Shown one piece after another: positions 1-11,264 of a stretch of 64,000 bases of DNA. Below the pieces are notes generated by a model that searched no databases, was not told where the DNA came from, and was given only the letters and a program-made list of their open reading frames with translations. The number at the start of each line of letters is the position of its first letter. Within the stretch, counting starts at the first letter, position 1. The stretch lies in assembly GCA_030686995.1 (NCBI GenBank), contig CM060706.1, positions 143,181,505 through 143,245,504 on the forward strand. The letters run 5' to 3'. Both the position numbers and the translations under genes were made by a program. The stretch is from Artemisia argyi (lineage: Eukaryota > Streptophyta > Magnoliopsida > Asterales > Asteraceae).

Positions 1-325
1 TTTAATATGAATGCTTCTTTTCAAACATGCTTAATTATATTCTTATCACCTTATATATATTTGCATGTATATACTTGTGCTTCTAATATTTTTGTTTTGC
101 AAAGCATTCCATAGCTCGTTCTCTTGGTGCCCCCAAACGAGGGGGAGTACACATCAAAGGGGAGATATCTTCCCGTCAAATTTTCACGTTTGAAAATTGT
201 CGGCATAACCTTTTTGATTCTACAAAAAGGGGGAGAAGTAAATATAAACTCACTAAAATACTTGTTTAAAAACTAATTTTTGAGTTAATGAGTTTAAGTT
301 TTGTAATCATTAAAAAGGGGGAGAT
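1..325 (+). mobile_element. 3' non-coding end of Sirevirus element L with several purine tracts
   Basis: This stretch holds no gene. It contains repeated purine boxes of the form AGGGGGAG at about 140-147, 224-235 and 312-324; the last one directly abuts the LTR start. Multiple polypurine tracts before the 3' LTR are a known hallmark of Sirevirus Ty1/copia elements, where the final tract primes plus-strand DNA synthesis. The coding part of this element lies to the left, outside the window. Confidence 0.75.
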
Positions 326-1587
326 TGTTGATATAAATAATGTTTAAAAACGTTATTAATATTTCTCAATAAATCCATGTTTTGATAATCACAAAACTCA
401 AATCAAATTAAGTCAAGATTAAGACGTAAACAAGTATTTAGTAACAAATATTTACCTCTACATCTAATATCACTTAAGGTATGCATAAACTAAGCAACTT
501 ATGCATTACATGATCAAAGGAAACCTTGTCTTAAGACATAACATTTTATAAAATGATATTAACATTTTATATATATTTGTAAATCATTTTTGGTATTGTT
601 GTATTAAACTACAAAGATATGATTTCAAATTTCCAGCCAAAAAGGGCAAATTTTATCCAAAAAAACTTTTCCAACGTTCAGTAGGGCGGCCCCCTTAATT
701 ATACTAGGCGGCCCCCTTAATCATTAAGGGGACCGCCCCCTAATTAAGGGGACTGGCACGCTCCAGAACAGTATTTTCTGGCCCTTTAAATACTGGATCA
801 TTCCACATATTTTTCTCACCTTTTTGCACTAAAAACTTTCTGATCCAACCTCCATTTCTATATCAAAAATCCTTTGATCATATAATTCATAAGTCTTTGT
901 TTCCAAGTGATCCAAAACTTCATCCACTCAAGTGCAAGAAGAAAAACACTCCTCTACATCCATTTAATTGTAGTAGTGTTGTGATTAGCTATTTTCATAT
1001 TGTAGTAGTGTTAGATATTTATAAAAGTGTTGTAAGAACTTGTTGATTGTAGAAACTAGGTGTGTTGTAAAGTAGTGTAGTAGTTGTGATTTAGTTGAGA
1101 ATAGAAGAAGGTGTAAAGTTGACAAGGTGTGAAGAAGGTGTGAAGTCTTGAAGAAGTTGAGAAGGTGTGAAGAAGGTGTGAAATCTTGAAGAAGTTGTGA
1201 GATTGGTTCTAGCTATGATTAGAACTCGACATTTAGCTTAGTGTCGTTAACTCGTGTAAGCCAAGGTGTGTAAGGTTTCTCCACCATAAGGAGTTTGTTG
1301 ACATAGTGAAGAAAACTCTCGAGTGTGGTACTCGGGGAGTGGAGTAGGGCAAGGAAGGTGTCCTTGTAGCCAAACCACTATAAATTCGCGTGTTGTGGTT
1401 TGATCTTTCTAACTCTATCTTTTCTTCATTCTATTTCAATACTTTCATTATTAGATTAGACTTGCTTATATTGGTTGTTACTTGAACTCACTTGAGATCG
1501 AATCGAAAGTTTTTATAAGCTACAAAATATTTTGGAAATAAATTTAAAAAGGACGTAAAACTATTCAACCCCCCTTCTAGTTTTCCA
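326..1587 (+). repeat. 3' LTR of Sirevirus element L
   Basis: The LTR begins TGTTGATATA right after the purine tract and ends TTTTCCA at 1587, where the G reading frame on the other strand resumes. It is about 1.26 kb. A TATA-like TTTAAATA lies at 785-792, just downstream of an inverted repeat (684-750). R/U5 contains a degenerate tandem of GAAGGTGTGAAG-type units at about 1110-1200. The C-rich end (CAACCCCCCTTCTAG) resembles LTR ends I know from Sireviruses. The matching 5' LTR and target duplication are outside the window. The right end is inferred from the break in the G reading frame, so it could be off by a few bases. Confidence 0.72.
684..750. repeat. Palindromic GC-rich hairpin in the U3 of LTR L
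   Basis: GGCGGCCCCCTTAAT occurs twice in direct order (685-699 and 707-721), followed by the inverted arm ATTAAGGGGACCGCC (723-737) and a second partial inverted arm (742-752). The inner arms are separated by one base and pair with one mismatch. The hairpin sits about 35 bases upstream of the TATA-like box, the position where palindromic U3 repeats have been described for Sireviruses. Confidence 0.7.
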
Positions 1588-2675
1588 TATAAACAATCAT
1601 CACTGGAGTCAGAGACAATCTCAATTTGATCATTTGGATTATCAGGGGGAGAAGGAATATCACACACTTGATCAAAAGTTCCCTGTGACTCTCTCGGGAT
1701 TGGGACAAGGATCTCAACACTAGACTTTATTAATTCGTCTGATTCCTTATTAGGAACAGTGCTAAGATGCTCATCCCCCATGTTTAGATAGTGTGTTTGA
1801 ACTTCGGGTGTGATAACAACAGACTAAGGGAGATGAGAGGAGCTAGCATTCATGGATTGTACAAGTTCCATTTGATCTTCTGCTAGTAATTTCTCTGTCA
1901 CATTATTTTCTCCCTGATTTTCAATGGGAGGAATCACAAATGATGAATCTGATGAACCCTTATAAAATTGAAGGATATCAAGGGTGTCTTCATTATCACT
2001 ATCATCATCACAGTCTAGAAGAGCAGCTTTACGAAATTTGGCACGTGTTATAGCTGCTTGTTCTAAGACTAGCAATTCTTCCATGCTCAATTCGTTTCTA
2101 GCATCTCGTTCTTCAGCAAGTAATTCTGCCATAGATTTCTCACGAGAGTCTCGAAACGATGTAGTAACCAACTCCTCCTTAAGTTCTTTCAATATATCAA
2201 GAGCCATTAGTAAAAGGTCTTGCTCAGTATCATGAGGAGTTGCTTGGATCATTTGGTACTGTAGAGGTGGGTCTGAAAACGAATAGTCGTAATTGTTACA
2301 AGGAAATGGATTCCTTGTTTGACAATCCGAGCTAGAGTGTGGACCTCCACAGTAATCACAACAGTAAAACTGATGTGGCTGTGGGTTGTATGTGCTAGAG
2401 TTATAATTATTATCAGGAAACTGCTTATAGACAAGCGTGTTTCTCGATTGACAATCAGAACTGTAGTGTGAACCACCACAATACTCACAACAGTAAAACT
2501 GCTGAGTCTCATGGTGTGGTAGCTGATGGAATAAATCAGTCGTGTCATGGTAAGAATAGGGATCCTGGTTATAGACAGACCCGTTTCCTGATTCTACCAT
2601 GCCACAACTGGGGCAATTACCACCATTATAAGGATTACCACACCAATGGCAAATAAGAAGGTGTGGATGAGACAT
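1588..2675 (-). pseudogene. First reading frame of gypsy element G: cysteine-rich protein with one in-frame stop, cut by element L
   Basis: Read on the minus strand from the ATG at 2675. The first ~284 codons hold three cysteine motifs: CHWCGNPYNGGNC, CEYCGGSHYSSDC and CDYCGGPHSSSDC, the last two being near-identical CxYCGGxHxSSDC repeats. Asp/Glu-rich and Ser-rich stretches follow. A TAG at 1824-1826 interrupts the frame. The same frame continues with an MGDEHL-type segment to 1588, where LTR L was inserted; the remaining protein lies left of the window. I recognise this protein type as common in Asteraceae transposons, where it is usually left as hypothetical or called retrotransposon-related. 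Its place just after the primer site suggests an ORF1/gag-region product. Its function is unknown, and the cysteine motifs suggest nucleic-acid or metal binding. Confidence 0.7.
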
Positions 2676-2960
2676 AGAAAGAATCAAATGGTTAGAGAGG
2701 GTAAGGGATAAAGAATCAAAGAGGTAGGAGGGTAAAGATGGATATTTTTGAGATTTTTGATAAACATTTTGTACAAATAAGAAAGAAAATGTTTTTGTGT
2801 TTTTTGTGTTCGCTGAAAACTGATTTTAAAATGTTTTCGTGAACCGTTTTGTTTTTATATGAAAATAAAAAGATAATATGAACAAGGGTGGGTAAATATA
2901 CAATGAGTGTATATCTCGATTCACTAATCTAAAAACCGTTTTAGAATAACGCGCACGACC
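2676..2960 (-). other. 5' untranslated leader of gypsy element G
   Basis: Non-coding AT-rich leader between the primer-binding site and the first reading frame of G. No promoter or splice signal was recognised. Confidence 0.55.
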
Positions 2961-2983
2961 TCCCCGGCAGCGGCGCCAAAATT
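2961..2983 (-). other. Primer-binding site of gypsy element G
   Basis: On the minus strand the sequence next to the LTR end reads TTTTGGCGCCGCTGCCGGGG. This is close to the TGGCGCCGTTGCCGGGGA signature I know immediately after 5' LTRs of Tat/Ogre-type gypsy elements, usually attributed to a tRNA-Arg primer. It fixes the element's orientation (minus) and the inner edge of the LTR. Confidence 0.75.
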
Positions 2984-5900
2984 TGATTGGCTCCAAACGG
3001 TCAAACTAATTGACCAAAGGATGGTCAACAAGGTCAAACTGCCTAGAGTCAATATCCGTGGAAGTATAGTGGTTTCCCCGGGTCGTTATGTCCCGACGAG
3101 GTGTGGATTGTATTCAAACGGGTTTGTGATCGGGTGAATTTGGACAGAAAGGGGTTTGTAAATGGTTATACTAAGGAATCTACAAAGAAACAGCTTAAAC
3201 AAGCTATATAGATGATTACGTGAAAATTAGATACCTAAAAACGTTTAATATCTAAAAACGCGTACGTTTACATTTTAAATAACGTAAACGTACAAAATAA
3301 AAAGTGAAAACTGAAATCTGAAAACCCACAGGGGTGAAAATGACTTTTTTACAAACTAAATGATAAAAGAAAATTTTTAGAAAAACAAAATAAATTTTTA
3401 CACTAATTAATTATTTAATATTAATTAAATACTATTTAATTCTAATTATTAATATTTAAATTACTTGAATACAAGATAATATTATCTAAATACTAGAAAA
3501 TGAAAATTAAATTTCTAAAATTATAAAATAACTAAAAACTAATTTTAAAATTAAAAATATGTATTTTTGTCTTTTTGTGATTTTTCTATTAATTAATTAC
3601 TAATTAAATATTAATTACCTAATTAAACTAATTAGAATTATTAAAAATAATAAAAAGACTTAGAAAATTAAGAAAAAAATTATAAACCTAATTAACCATC
3701 ACAGGAATCCTAAAAAATTATAAAAAGTTTGTTTTACATGTTTTTACACTATTTTACTAATTATTATATTAAATATTAATTAATTACTAATTAAACTAAA
3801 TAAATTATAAAAACTAGAAAATGAACAGTAGAAATTACAAGAAAATTCCTAAAATTATTTTATAACTTATAAAAGCTAGGAAAAATATAAAAACTAGGGT
3901 TTACTTTATAAAAACTAATTTTGCTATTTAATACTTAATTATGAATTAATTATTAATAAAACTAATATTAAATCTAATAAATACTAAATTACAAAATTAA
4001 AATCTAGAAAATGAAAATTAAAAATGAAAATTAAAAAGGTAAATAAAATTAAATAGAAACTATCACTTATAATTAAATTTTGATTTTTTTGAAATTTTCT
4101 TTTACAAAACTGATTTGACACTGATTACATGCAACTTTAATAAAAACAAACTTTATGAAACTTAAAAATAAGCCCTTGGTGAGCTTATTAGCTTAACAGT
4201 GGCTTAAAAGGAGCTTACAAGCTTGAATAAGCTTGAGATAAGCTACACAGCAGGAACCAAATGAAAAAGAAGATGAACACAGGTGATAAGTACTAGGAAT
4301 AAGCTAAAGAAGCAAGAAAGATGGGCTGATAAACTTAAGATAAGCAAATAAGCAAACCTAAACCAAGCTTCAAACCAAACAGCCCAAATGTTACAACTGC
4401 AGGCCAATGTGGGGCCCACAGGGATGATTGAGGATCAAAGGAAAGGCCTGATATGGAGAGCTGGGGTGGAGGGCTCCCAAATAAGCCAAGTTTCAGGTCC
4501 TGGGGCCCACTAATAAGCCCTAGGAGAGGGCTTGAACATGGGTAATTGAAACTGAGTGTTCAACATTCATTCAGAAAGGGACAACTTAATTGGACTTAGC
4601 AGCCCTAGTAAATGAGCCCTAAACACTAAAATAAGCCAAGAACCTTGGAGTAGGGCTTATTGGCTTTCTAAAAAGCCAATAAGCAGCCTGAGGGACCCAC
4701 AAATGAACAAGATAAGGCCAATTTAAAGTAAGCAGTTGAAACAGATAAGATGGTGCAGGGCATACCCTTGCCCTGCAGGTGTGTTTGAGGCAATGGTGGG
4801 GTCCACAGAAAATTCACCAAAATACAATGAAGGTGGTACTTTGAAGATGATGTGGGATACTACTACTCCTAAAAAGCTCAAGGTCTGAAACTTCTCACAA
4901 AATTCACAATAAATATTGCCATTTTTGACTTTTCTGCCCAAGTGGAATTTGACTTTTAGAGATTTTTGCAATACTTTGACTTTTATAAGTTTTGATTGAG
5001 CTAAGATGATTAAATAGGATGAAATAAGCTAAACTAAAACTATGTTAAGCAAAAGCAACAGCTTATCTACTAATATGGGTGTTAAAGGATCACAAATCCC
5101 TCACAGTTAACTGTGAGGGGAAATTTCTTGTGAATTTAACTTTTTTTGCAAATGAAGTGTGGTTTTGAAGCCTTACTAGACCTAGTGTTACCTAATGCAG
5201 TAAGTTAATGCCAAAACAACGACAAAACAACAACAAACTCACCTAGCAAAAGACTAATCCAAACACTCCTTATGAAACTGAAAATGGAAAATTTATTAAG
5301 CAAATCCAAGTGTTAAGCCAAGAAATAGTTAACTACACTTACACTAAGCTAAATAGAACATAAATAAGCAGTAGACAACTAAAATGAAATAGAATTAAAC
5401 TAGGAAGAAGATTGTAAGCTGATGATGAAATCAAAATGAGAAATAGGTATGCTTACCTCAAGTAAATGACTTAAAACTCATTTGAGCTTATTAACAAGCT
5501 ATTTAACCAGAAACAACCAATAATACCCTTCTGAATCACCTATCCACAATCATGAATTTATGTTTGACTTTTGTTGACCTTTTGGATGAAAAGCTTAAAA
5601 CAGATTCTAGGATTACCACAGCTTACCACAGGCTATCACTTAGCTTATATAAACTTATGAAACATCATATTACTACTAATGAGCTTGAGAAAATACTTGT
5701 AATGCTTAATTAAAACTTTTGAGAATTAAAACAGGATGTAAATTAAAAAGATACTTTCATTAATAAACAAAACAGATTACAAGTTGTAATTTAAGTTCTA
5801 AATTAACTAAATTACCAATTTTTACATTAAAATAAGATTCTATACTACACCTATATTACACTAACTACTGCTACTCTCTAATGCTCCATTCTTCATTCTT

Positions 5901-6567
5901 TTTTTTTTTACTTAAATAAGCCCTGGTGCCTCTCACTCTCTTTCCCACTTTCATTCCAAGCCGTTGGATGGCTTCAAGTATCCTTGGCCGTTTGATTTGT
6001 ATTTGGCAGGAAAAAGGAATTGGACAGTTTTAGTGGTGTTTGGTGTGGTAGATGGGGCATTAATGGAGGGGGAAGGTTGTAGGGGAGAGTATTAATTGGG
6101 GTTGCTTGTGTTTGGTGAAAAGGTGAGAAAATGGGAGGAGGGGGAGACAGGTTTCAGGAATTAAGGGGGAGTGGGGAAGGTGATGGTGTTGACTGGGATT
6201 TGACCCAGTTGACTGTTTGACCAGGGAAGGGTTGGTTTGGATTTTTATTATTTTTGGTAATGGGCTTGGGATAAATGGGCTAGGGTGGTTTAGTGGATAA
6301 AGGGTTTGGATTGGGTAAAAATATCAAAGGGGTCCAATTGGTGTAGTTTTGTAAATCACAAGGACCTTTGTTGTAATAATCTGAAACTGAGGGACCTGCT
6401 GTGAATTTTTGCAAAAGTTCTTACAAGGATTGTTTTTGCCAAGCTGAATAACCCAGGGACCACTTTTGTAATTTTCCATAATTCTAGGGACCAAAACTGT
6501 CAAATTTGAAACCTCAGGGACTAAACTGTAAATTCTTCATTTTTTTCACCCAAGGATCATTCCTGCC
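2984..6567 (-). repeat. 5' LTR of gypsy element G, inner part (interrupted by element A)
   Basis: In minus orientation this is the downstream part of a very long LTR. It starts at TGATTGG next to the primer site and continues, after the element A insertion, at 27850-28874. The rejoined LTR is about 4.6 kb, within the range of Ogre/Tat LTRs. It is AT-rich and non-coding. About 4150-5700 is packed with short TAAGC/GCTTA words, and about 6320-6560 has a degenerate repeat of CAGGGACCA-like phrases. No convincing gene is present. Confidence 0.7.
6563..6567. repeat. Target-site duplication CTGCC, left side of element A
   Basis: CTGCC directly precedes the left LTR of A and recurs directly after its right LTR (27845-27849). 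The G LTR reads continuously across the site if A is removed. Confidence 0.9.
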
Positions 6568-6921
6568 TGTTGGAACCAAAGTTGTTACTATTTTGTCAAG
6601 TCTCGGTCATTTGTAATAATAGGTTGCTTTAGTTATTTATTACTTACACTAATGTAATGTTACAAGTTTACTAGGCTTAAGTATAATGGTCCATGGGCTT
6701 TAAGCCCATACGAATTCATGTAAGGAAGGAGAGGGAGTGTTGCCCTAGCTCCTTCCCTATAAATAGAAGTCTTAGGTCTATGTAATACTTGGTTGGTTAT
6801 TTGAAAATATTAAGGAAACTCTTGCATTTCATTTTCTCAAATTTCTCATAATCATCCCACTCTCATTCTCATCTCATTTCTTACATAATCATACTTGTGT
6901 TTACATAATGGTGACCTAACA
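6568..6921 (+). repeat. 5' LTR of element A
   Basis: TGTTGGAACC ... GACCTAACA, 354 bp. A TATA box (TATAAATA) is at 6758-6765. An inverted pair ATGGGCTTTAAGCCCAT lies upstream of it. It ends directly at the primer-binding site. Confidence 0.92.
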
Positions 6922-6923
6922 AG

Positions 6924-6936
6924 TGGCATCAGAGCC
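6924..6936 (+). other. Primer-binding site of element A
   Basis: TGGCATCAGAGCC, two bases after the LTR. It is complementary to the 3' end of initiator tRNA-Met, the usual primer of plant Ty1/copia elements. Confidence 0.85.
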
Positions 6937-7286
6937 AAGGTTGTTACTTTGTTGATTATTGTGCTTTTATCTTGTCAAAGTTGTTAATTTTATGTTGTTT
7001 TACCATGGGTCGGAACTGTTTAATATACTTTTGGTTATTGCAGTTTTCTTTTGTATCCAAAATGGTCAAAATATCATGTCACATTTTTTTTTTGTGAGTT
7101 GTTTCATATATCTGTATTTCGTATACAGGTTATGTAACATTTTTTAACCATTTTCCGTGAAAAAGTTGGTCAAATAGTGGTCAGATACAAGGGTCGATGA
7201 AACTGGTCAGTAAAGCTTATCAAAATTCATCGGAAACTGCTAAAAGGCTCATCGGAATCTGGAAAAAGTCATCGGAAAATGGTCGG

Positions 7287-7520
7287 AATTTCTTGTATAA
7301 GAAATTTTCGAGATGTACTTGTTATCGAGAAAAATACTTGTTTTCGAGAACATTATACCCTAAACTGTCGAAATCTTTTCTCGATAATTAAAGTTCTCGA
7401 TAACCGTAACTGAGGTTCTCGATAATCCAATTCTCGACAATCAAAGTTCTCGATAAAATCATGTTTTCAATAAGTCTTCTCGATAAGCAGCAAACTATCG
7501 AAATGTTGTTTTCGAAAAGT
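7287..7520 (+). promoter_or_regulatory. Leader module 1: GTAT-loop hairpin followed by TCGA-rich repeats
   Basis: A hairpin AATTTCTT-GTAT-AAGAAATT (7287-7306) is followed by many TTCTCGATAA / TTATCGAGAA / TTCGAGAA words up to about 7520. The same layout recurs at 10901-11210 and 20351-20840. The module lies about 350 nt after the primer site, so it is in the genomic RNA leader. The function is not known; packaging, dimerisation or translation control are possibilities. Confidence 0.6.
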
Positions 7521-10133
7521 GGCCAAGATGTAAAAAGAAAAGCTGTTAGACCAAGACCACGTTTGACCAAACCATATACCAAGACTCTGACATCAATTAC
7601 ATTATCAGTCCTATTATCAAATAGGACTAAGCAGATCCACAATCAGATTCCAACGAAAACAACTTCAAATCCATCCCTACCTAAACCCATCAACAACACC
7701 ACATCTCAAATCCATCTTCACATAACAAGACTCGAGCAAAAATAGTATATACTCATAAAGTCTCAGTTTTCTTTCTTTTCGTGTGGACCAAATGCCCTAA
7801 GAACATTCAATAATTTTAAACACGAAAGAAAGTATCATCATAGACCCAATTCACATCTACTTAAAACCGACTCAATAATTTCAAACACGAAAAGATAGAT
7901 TCATCATCGATCTGTGAGAAAATTAAACTTCTCTTTCTTTTTTCTATCCGAATATAAAGGAAGAATCATAACAGTGGTGTTATACTCTTTCTTTCGTTCG
8001 TTCAAGCAAAACAAAATCATACACCTTACCCGAGACCCATAGGATCTTGAAGACGTTAACGCTTTCTTGATTTGGATAAAGCAGAAAACTTTATTACAAC
8101 AAGGTAAAGGTACGGTGGAGATTGTGGTTGTGGTTATGTTGTTCAATCAGATGGATTTGTATTCGGTATAGATTAGATATGCTCGATTTTGATGATGAAA
8201 ATGAGATGAGATTGATTTAGTTTGGAGAAGATGACTATTAGAATGAGTAGGATATGTGTGTTGACTGCAAACTAGAGCAAAAAGATGTTGGGAGCGGATT
8301 GTTTGAGATAAGTTTGTGATTAGGTCAAATGCATATGAGAGTATAATTAGGGTAAAGGGTTGGTTTAATACTGCTTATCTGGAATTGGTTCGGAGATGGA
8401 CTGGGCTGCATTTTTCATACCTTGTTGTTAGATCCGAGTATTGGATTTGGACTTTTAACAAATGTATTGTTTATTTATACCTGGTTGATGTGGATTGAGC
8501 TGAAATGGTTACTGGATGATGAATCCAAAATAATTAACACATTGGACTGAAAATTTATTATCAAATGTGTTTTGAATATATTGTGTTAATTTTTTGGTTC
8601 AATATTTGGCATGAAAGAGTGGTATGTTTGGTATTACAAATTTTCACGGGGATACATTTTTTTGACAAGATCGGGAACCATTATCAAGATTCGTTTAAAC
8701 CTTTAAACGGCTAGTTTTCGGCTTTTAACCGCAATATGTGATTACGGCGATAATTCTGTATTATTTATTTGAGATTGAAGTGGAATTTCACGAGTGCGTT
8801 TACTTAGTATCTTGAAGATATCGGGGTTGGTTGGATGCATGATTCTTCGAGATCCTTGTTCGAGCTTTTATCCGTACAAATGACAGAGACTTGAGTTGTC
8901 TAGTTATACATGATGTTTGTGGGTTCTCCATGCATAACTATCACTTTAAGGAGGTACGTTGTAGTGCTCAGTGTCACACAAAGTTGTGGATACTCAAGAG
9001 GTGATGTACGTCTTATACTTGATGGTGGTAGAGTATAGAGTACTTAGGGATTCGATGGTGGACGAACTCTCTACGCCGCTCTTAGTCATACATTAGTGCA
9101 AGTTTAAGTCACAAGTTTGGGTTATTTTACTTCGTTCTCAAGTTCATAATATTGGGTTCTCTCCATCAGTAGTCACTACAAAAAGCCGTCAGAATGATAA
9201 TGGGGTCGGTAAAGAGTTAGTTGAGAGGAGTATAAAAGAGTAGAGATGTTTATCAGCAGTTGATTCTCACGGGCTATTTATGATACTTCACACATAATCG
9301 GTTAGTTAGACATATGGGGTTACGCTGCCTCCGTTTCCATCGTAAACATAGTGTGTATGCTTCCGATTCCGCGAAGACATCGTGGGGGAAGAGAGAGTGG
9401 GTGTTGTTTTGCTTCTTTGACTTTTCTTGACGTCTTTGCGAAAACACTCATTTTCTACGAGGTTCTGCAATTAGGGGGAAGAAATTTGCACATCAGGGAC
9501 GCATAATAGACTCACGTGATCGAGCTTACAATTTTAATACTACCGGAGAGACGTCTGCAGAGATGATCAGTGGTTCAGTTTTGTGATTTTGGTGTAATCA
9601 TTTCAACTCTCGCGGGGTGTGAAGTGCGAAGTATCCTACTTAAGTGAGAAGATCTTGCTGATTTCTTGCATGTTACCCCCGAACGGAGCTTCCGCGTTGA
9701 GCATAACTGTGATTAAATGACTTGTCAGATTTGCTTGGTGTGGTTTATGATGTCATCTACAAATTCCGCTGCGTACTTAAAACTTCAAAAGTTAGAAGAC
9801 ATGTGGACTACATCAAAGTTTCGAATCTGCTGAAGACGGTTGTCAGTTTGGGGGGAAGCTGATTCAGAAACTTTGCCAAAAAGAAGTGTACGAAGAAGCC
9901 GCTAAAGACATGCAGCATGAATTGGGGGGAAGTTAATCCATTTCATGCATATTACATCATTTGCCTACAAGTAAAGATAAAGTTCTCAAGCCGAGGTACA
10001 AGATGAAGACAAAGAGCGTCAACTGTAGTCATCCTCAGCACTTGAAGAGCCGATGAAGACCTTTCTTTATTTGTATTTGTACTTGTAGGAAATGTTGTAA
10101 GTAATCCCTTATGTCGCCCCATTGGGGGAAGAT
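7521..10133 (+). mobile_element. Non-coding B fragment: 3' region of another Sirevirus-like element
   Basis: No gene is recognisable here. From about 9380 onward there are five purine boxes of the form GGGGGAAG (about 9384, 9473, 9849, 9923 and 10125), the last abutting the B LTR. This is the multiple-purine-tract layout of a Sirevirus 3' end, but with GGGGGAAG rather than the GGGGGAG used by A, L and C. The junction between the A leader and the B fragment could not be placed exactly; it may lie between about 7520 and 9300. A weak inverted repeat (AATTAACACA ... TGTGTTAATT) is present at about 8530-8602. Confidence 0.5.
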
Positions 10134-10452
10134 TGTTGGGATCAAAGTTTTTGATCCTAACACGTAAATGGAACGACATTTACGGGATTACATTAGTTAT
10201 GATGTAAGGCAAATACACAGGTACTGAAACCGTCATTATTGTAAAGTAGTGTGTATATTGCCCTATATAAGCCCTCCTAGACTTCACTAGGAGGGTGAGA
10301 CTTGTGTGTGTTATTTTCACTCTTCCTTATTATCAATAAAACACTTGTTTTCCCTTCTCTCTCTACTCTCTCTCTCTAACCATGGGTTTCATATTCTTCC
10401 ACCAAACCCGACCTCCCGAATCACATAATCAACATATAACTACGATCCTACA
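10134..10452 (+). repeat. LTR of a second family (B) inside element A
   Basis: TGTTGGGATC ... GATCCTACA, 319 bp, with a TATA-like CTATATAAG at about 10263. It is preceded by a purine tract (GGGGGAAGAT) and followed by a primer-site-like sequence. The flanking 5-mers (AAGAT and AGTGG) do not match, so it is not a simple solo-LTR insertion. I found no second copy of this LTR in the window. It behaves as the joint between the 3' end of one B element and the 5' end of another element. Confidence 0.7.
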
Positions 10453-10454
10453 AG

Positions 10455-10467
10455 TGGTATCATTCGC
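10455..10467 (+). other. Primer-binding-site-like sequence after LTR B
   Basis: TGGTATCATTCGCC begins two bases after LTR B, the spacing seen in A. The first eight bases match the tRNA-Met site; the remainder departs from TGGTATCAGAGCC, so it may be decayed or match another tRNA. Confidence 0.5.
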
Positions 10468-11264
10468 CATATGAAGGTGTAGCTTTTGTTTTTTCATTGA
10501 TTTTGTTCTTAAACTTGTTATTTATATTCGAATTTTTGTGAAATATTAGTACTTTCTTGCTTGTTTCTTGGTTTTTATCACATATTTGCTTACAAACTTG
10601 TACTACAAATCAAAACAAACAAAAAAGTTCCAATCTTTTTCTTAAAAATTCGAATAGGGTTTTTTGTACTTTTTTCGAAATCTTCTAAATTTTTGAAAAA
10701 GTTCTTAAAGTTTTCAACTTTCTTAAAGATCTCTTCATTTTACACATAAAAGTACAAGAATCTTGAAATAAAAACGAGTTTTAGGATTGCTTTCTTTGAA
10801 AAACAAAACTTACAAGTTATCGAGAACCTGCTATTTGCCTATTTTCGAGATCTTCTCAAAGTGCACTACCTCGACTTCGTTTGTGTGGACTCGGTATTTT
10901 CTTTCTTGTATAAGAAAGTTAAGTACTTCGACTTTTGGGAAAGTTTTCGAAATTGTATAATTTCGAAAACTGAGTTTCGCAAATTTTGTGTTTTTTCGAG
11001 AAAAACTTACATTTTTCGAAATCACAAAAGTTATCGAGAAACTGATTTAAAAGTTTCGAAATATTATTTTTTCGATAACCTGCAAAATATCGAAATCTTA
11101 TTTTTTCGATAAACCTGCAAAGTTTCGAAATCTTTTTTCTCGATAATCTACAAAGTTTTTCGAAAACCTTGACAAGTTTCGCAAACCCTAGTTGTGCTAA
11201 GTTTCTCGATAATTGGTTAATCCTACACTTTCTACAAGATCCATTTCTACACAAGTGTTCTAAG
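10468..11264 (+). promoter_or_regulatory. gag leader with leader module 2 (hairpin plus TCGA repeats)
   Basis: Untranslated leader in front of gag. The hairpin CTTTCTT-GTAT-AAGAAAG lies at 10901-10918, inside a field of TTTCGAAA, TTATCGAGAA and TCTCGATAA words running to about 11210. The loop and inner stem equal those of module 1, while two outer stem pairs differ but still pair. Confidence 0.55.

Noticed and set aside
1984..2656. Plus-strand and other-frame open frames opposite the cysteine-rich gene of G
   Set aside because: They are shadows of the minus-strand frame, which has recognisable repeated cysteine motifs.
7461..7745. 94-codon frame downstream of the first leader module
   Set aside because: Begins in the TCGA repeat field, shows no family motif, and lies in an otherwise non-coding B/leader region.
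8530..8602. Inverted repeat AATTAACACA ... TGTGTTAATT as a MITE
   Set aside because: Arms are short and AT-rich, and no target duplication was found.
10919..11254. Minus-strand 111-codon frame opposite the gag leader
   Set aside because: Consists of translated TCGA-rich leader repeats; no motif.
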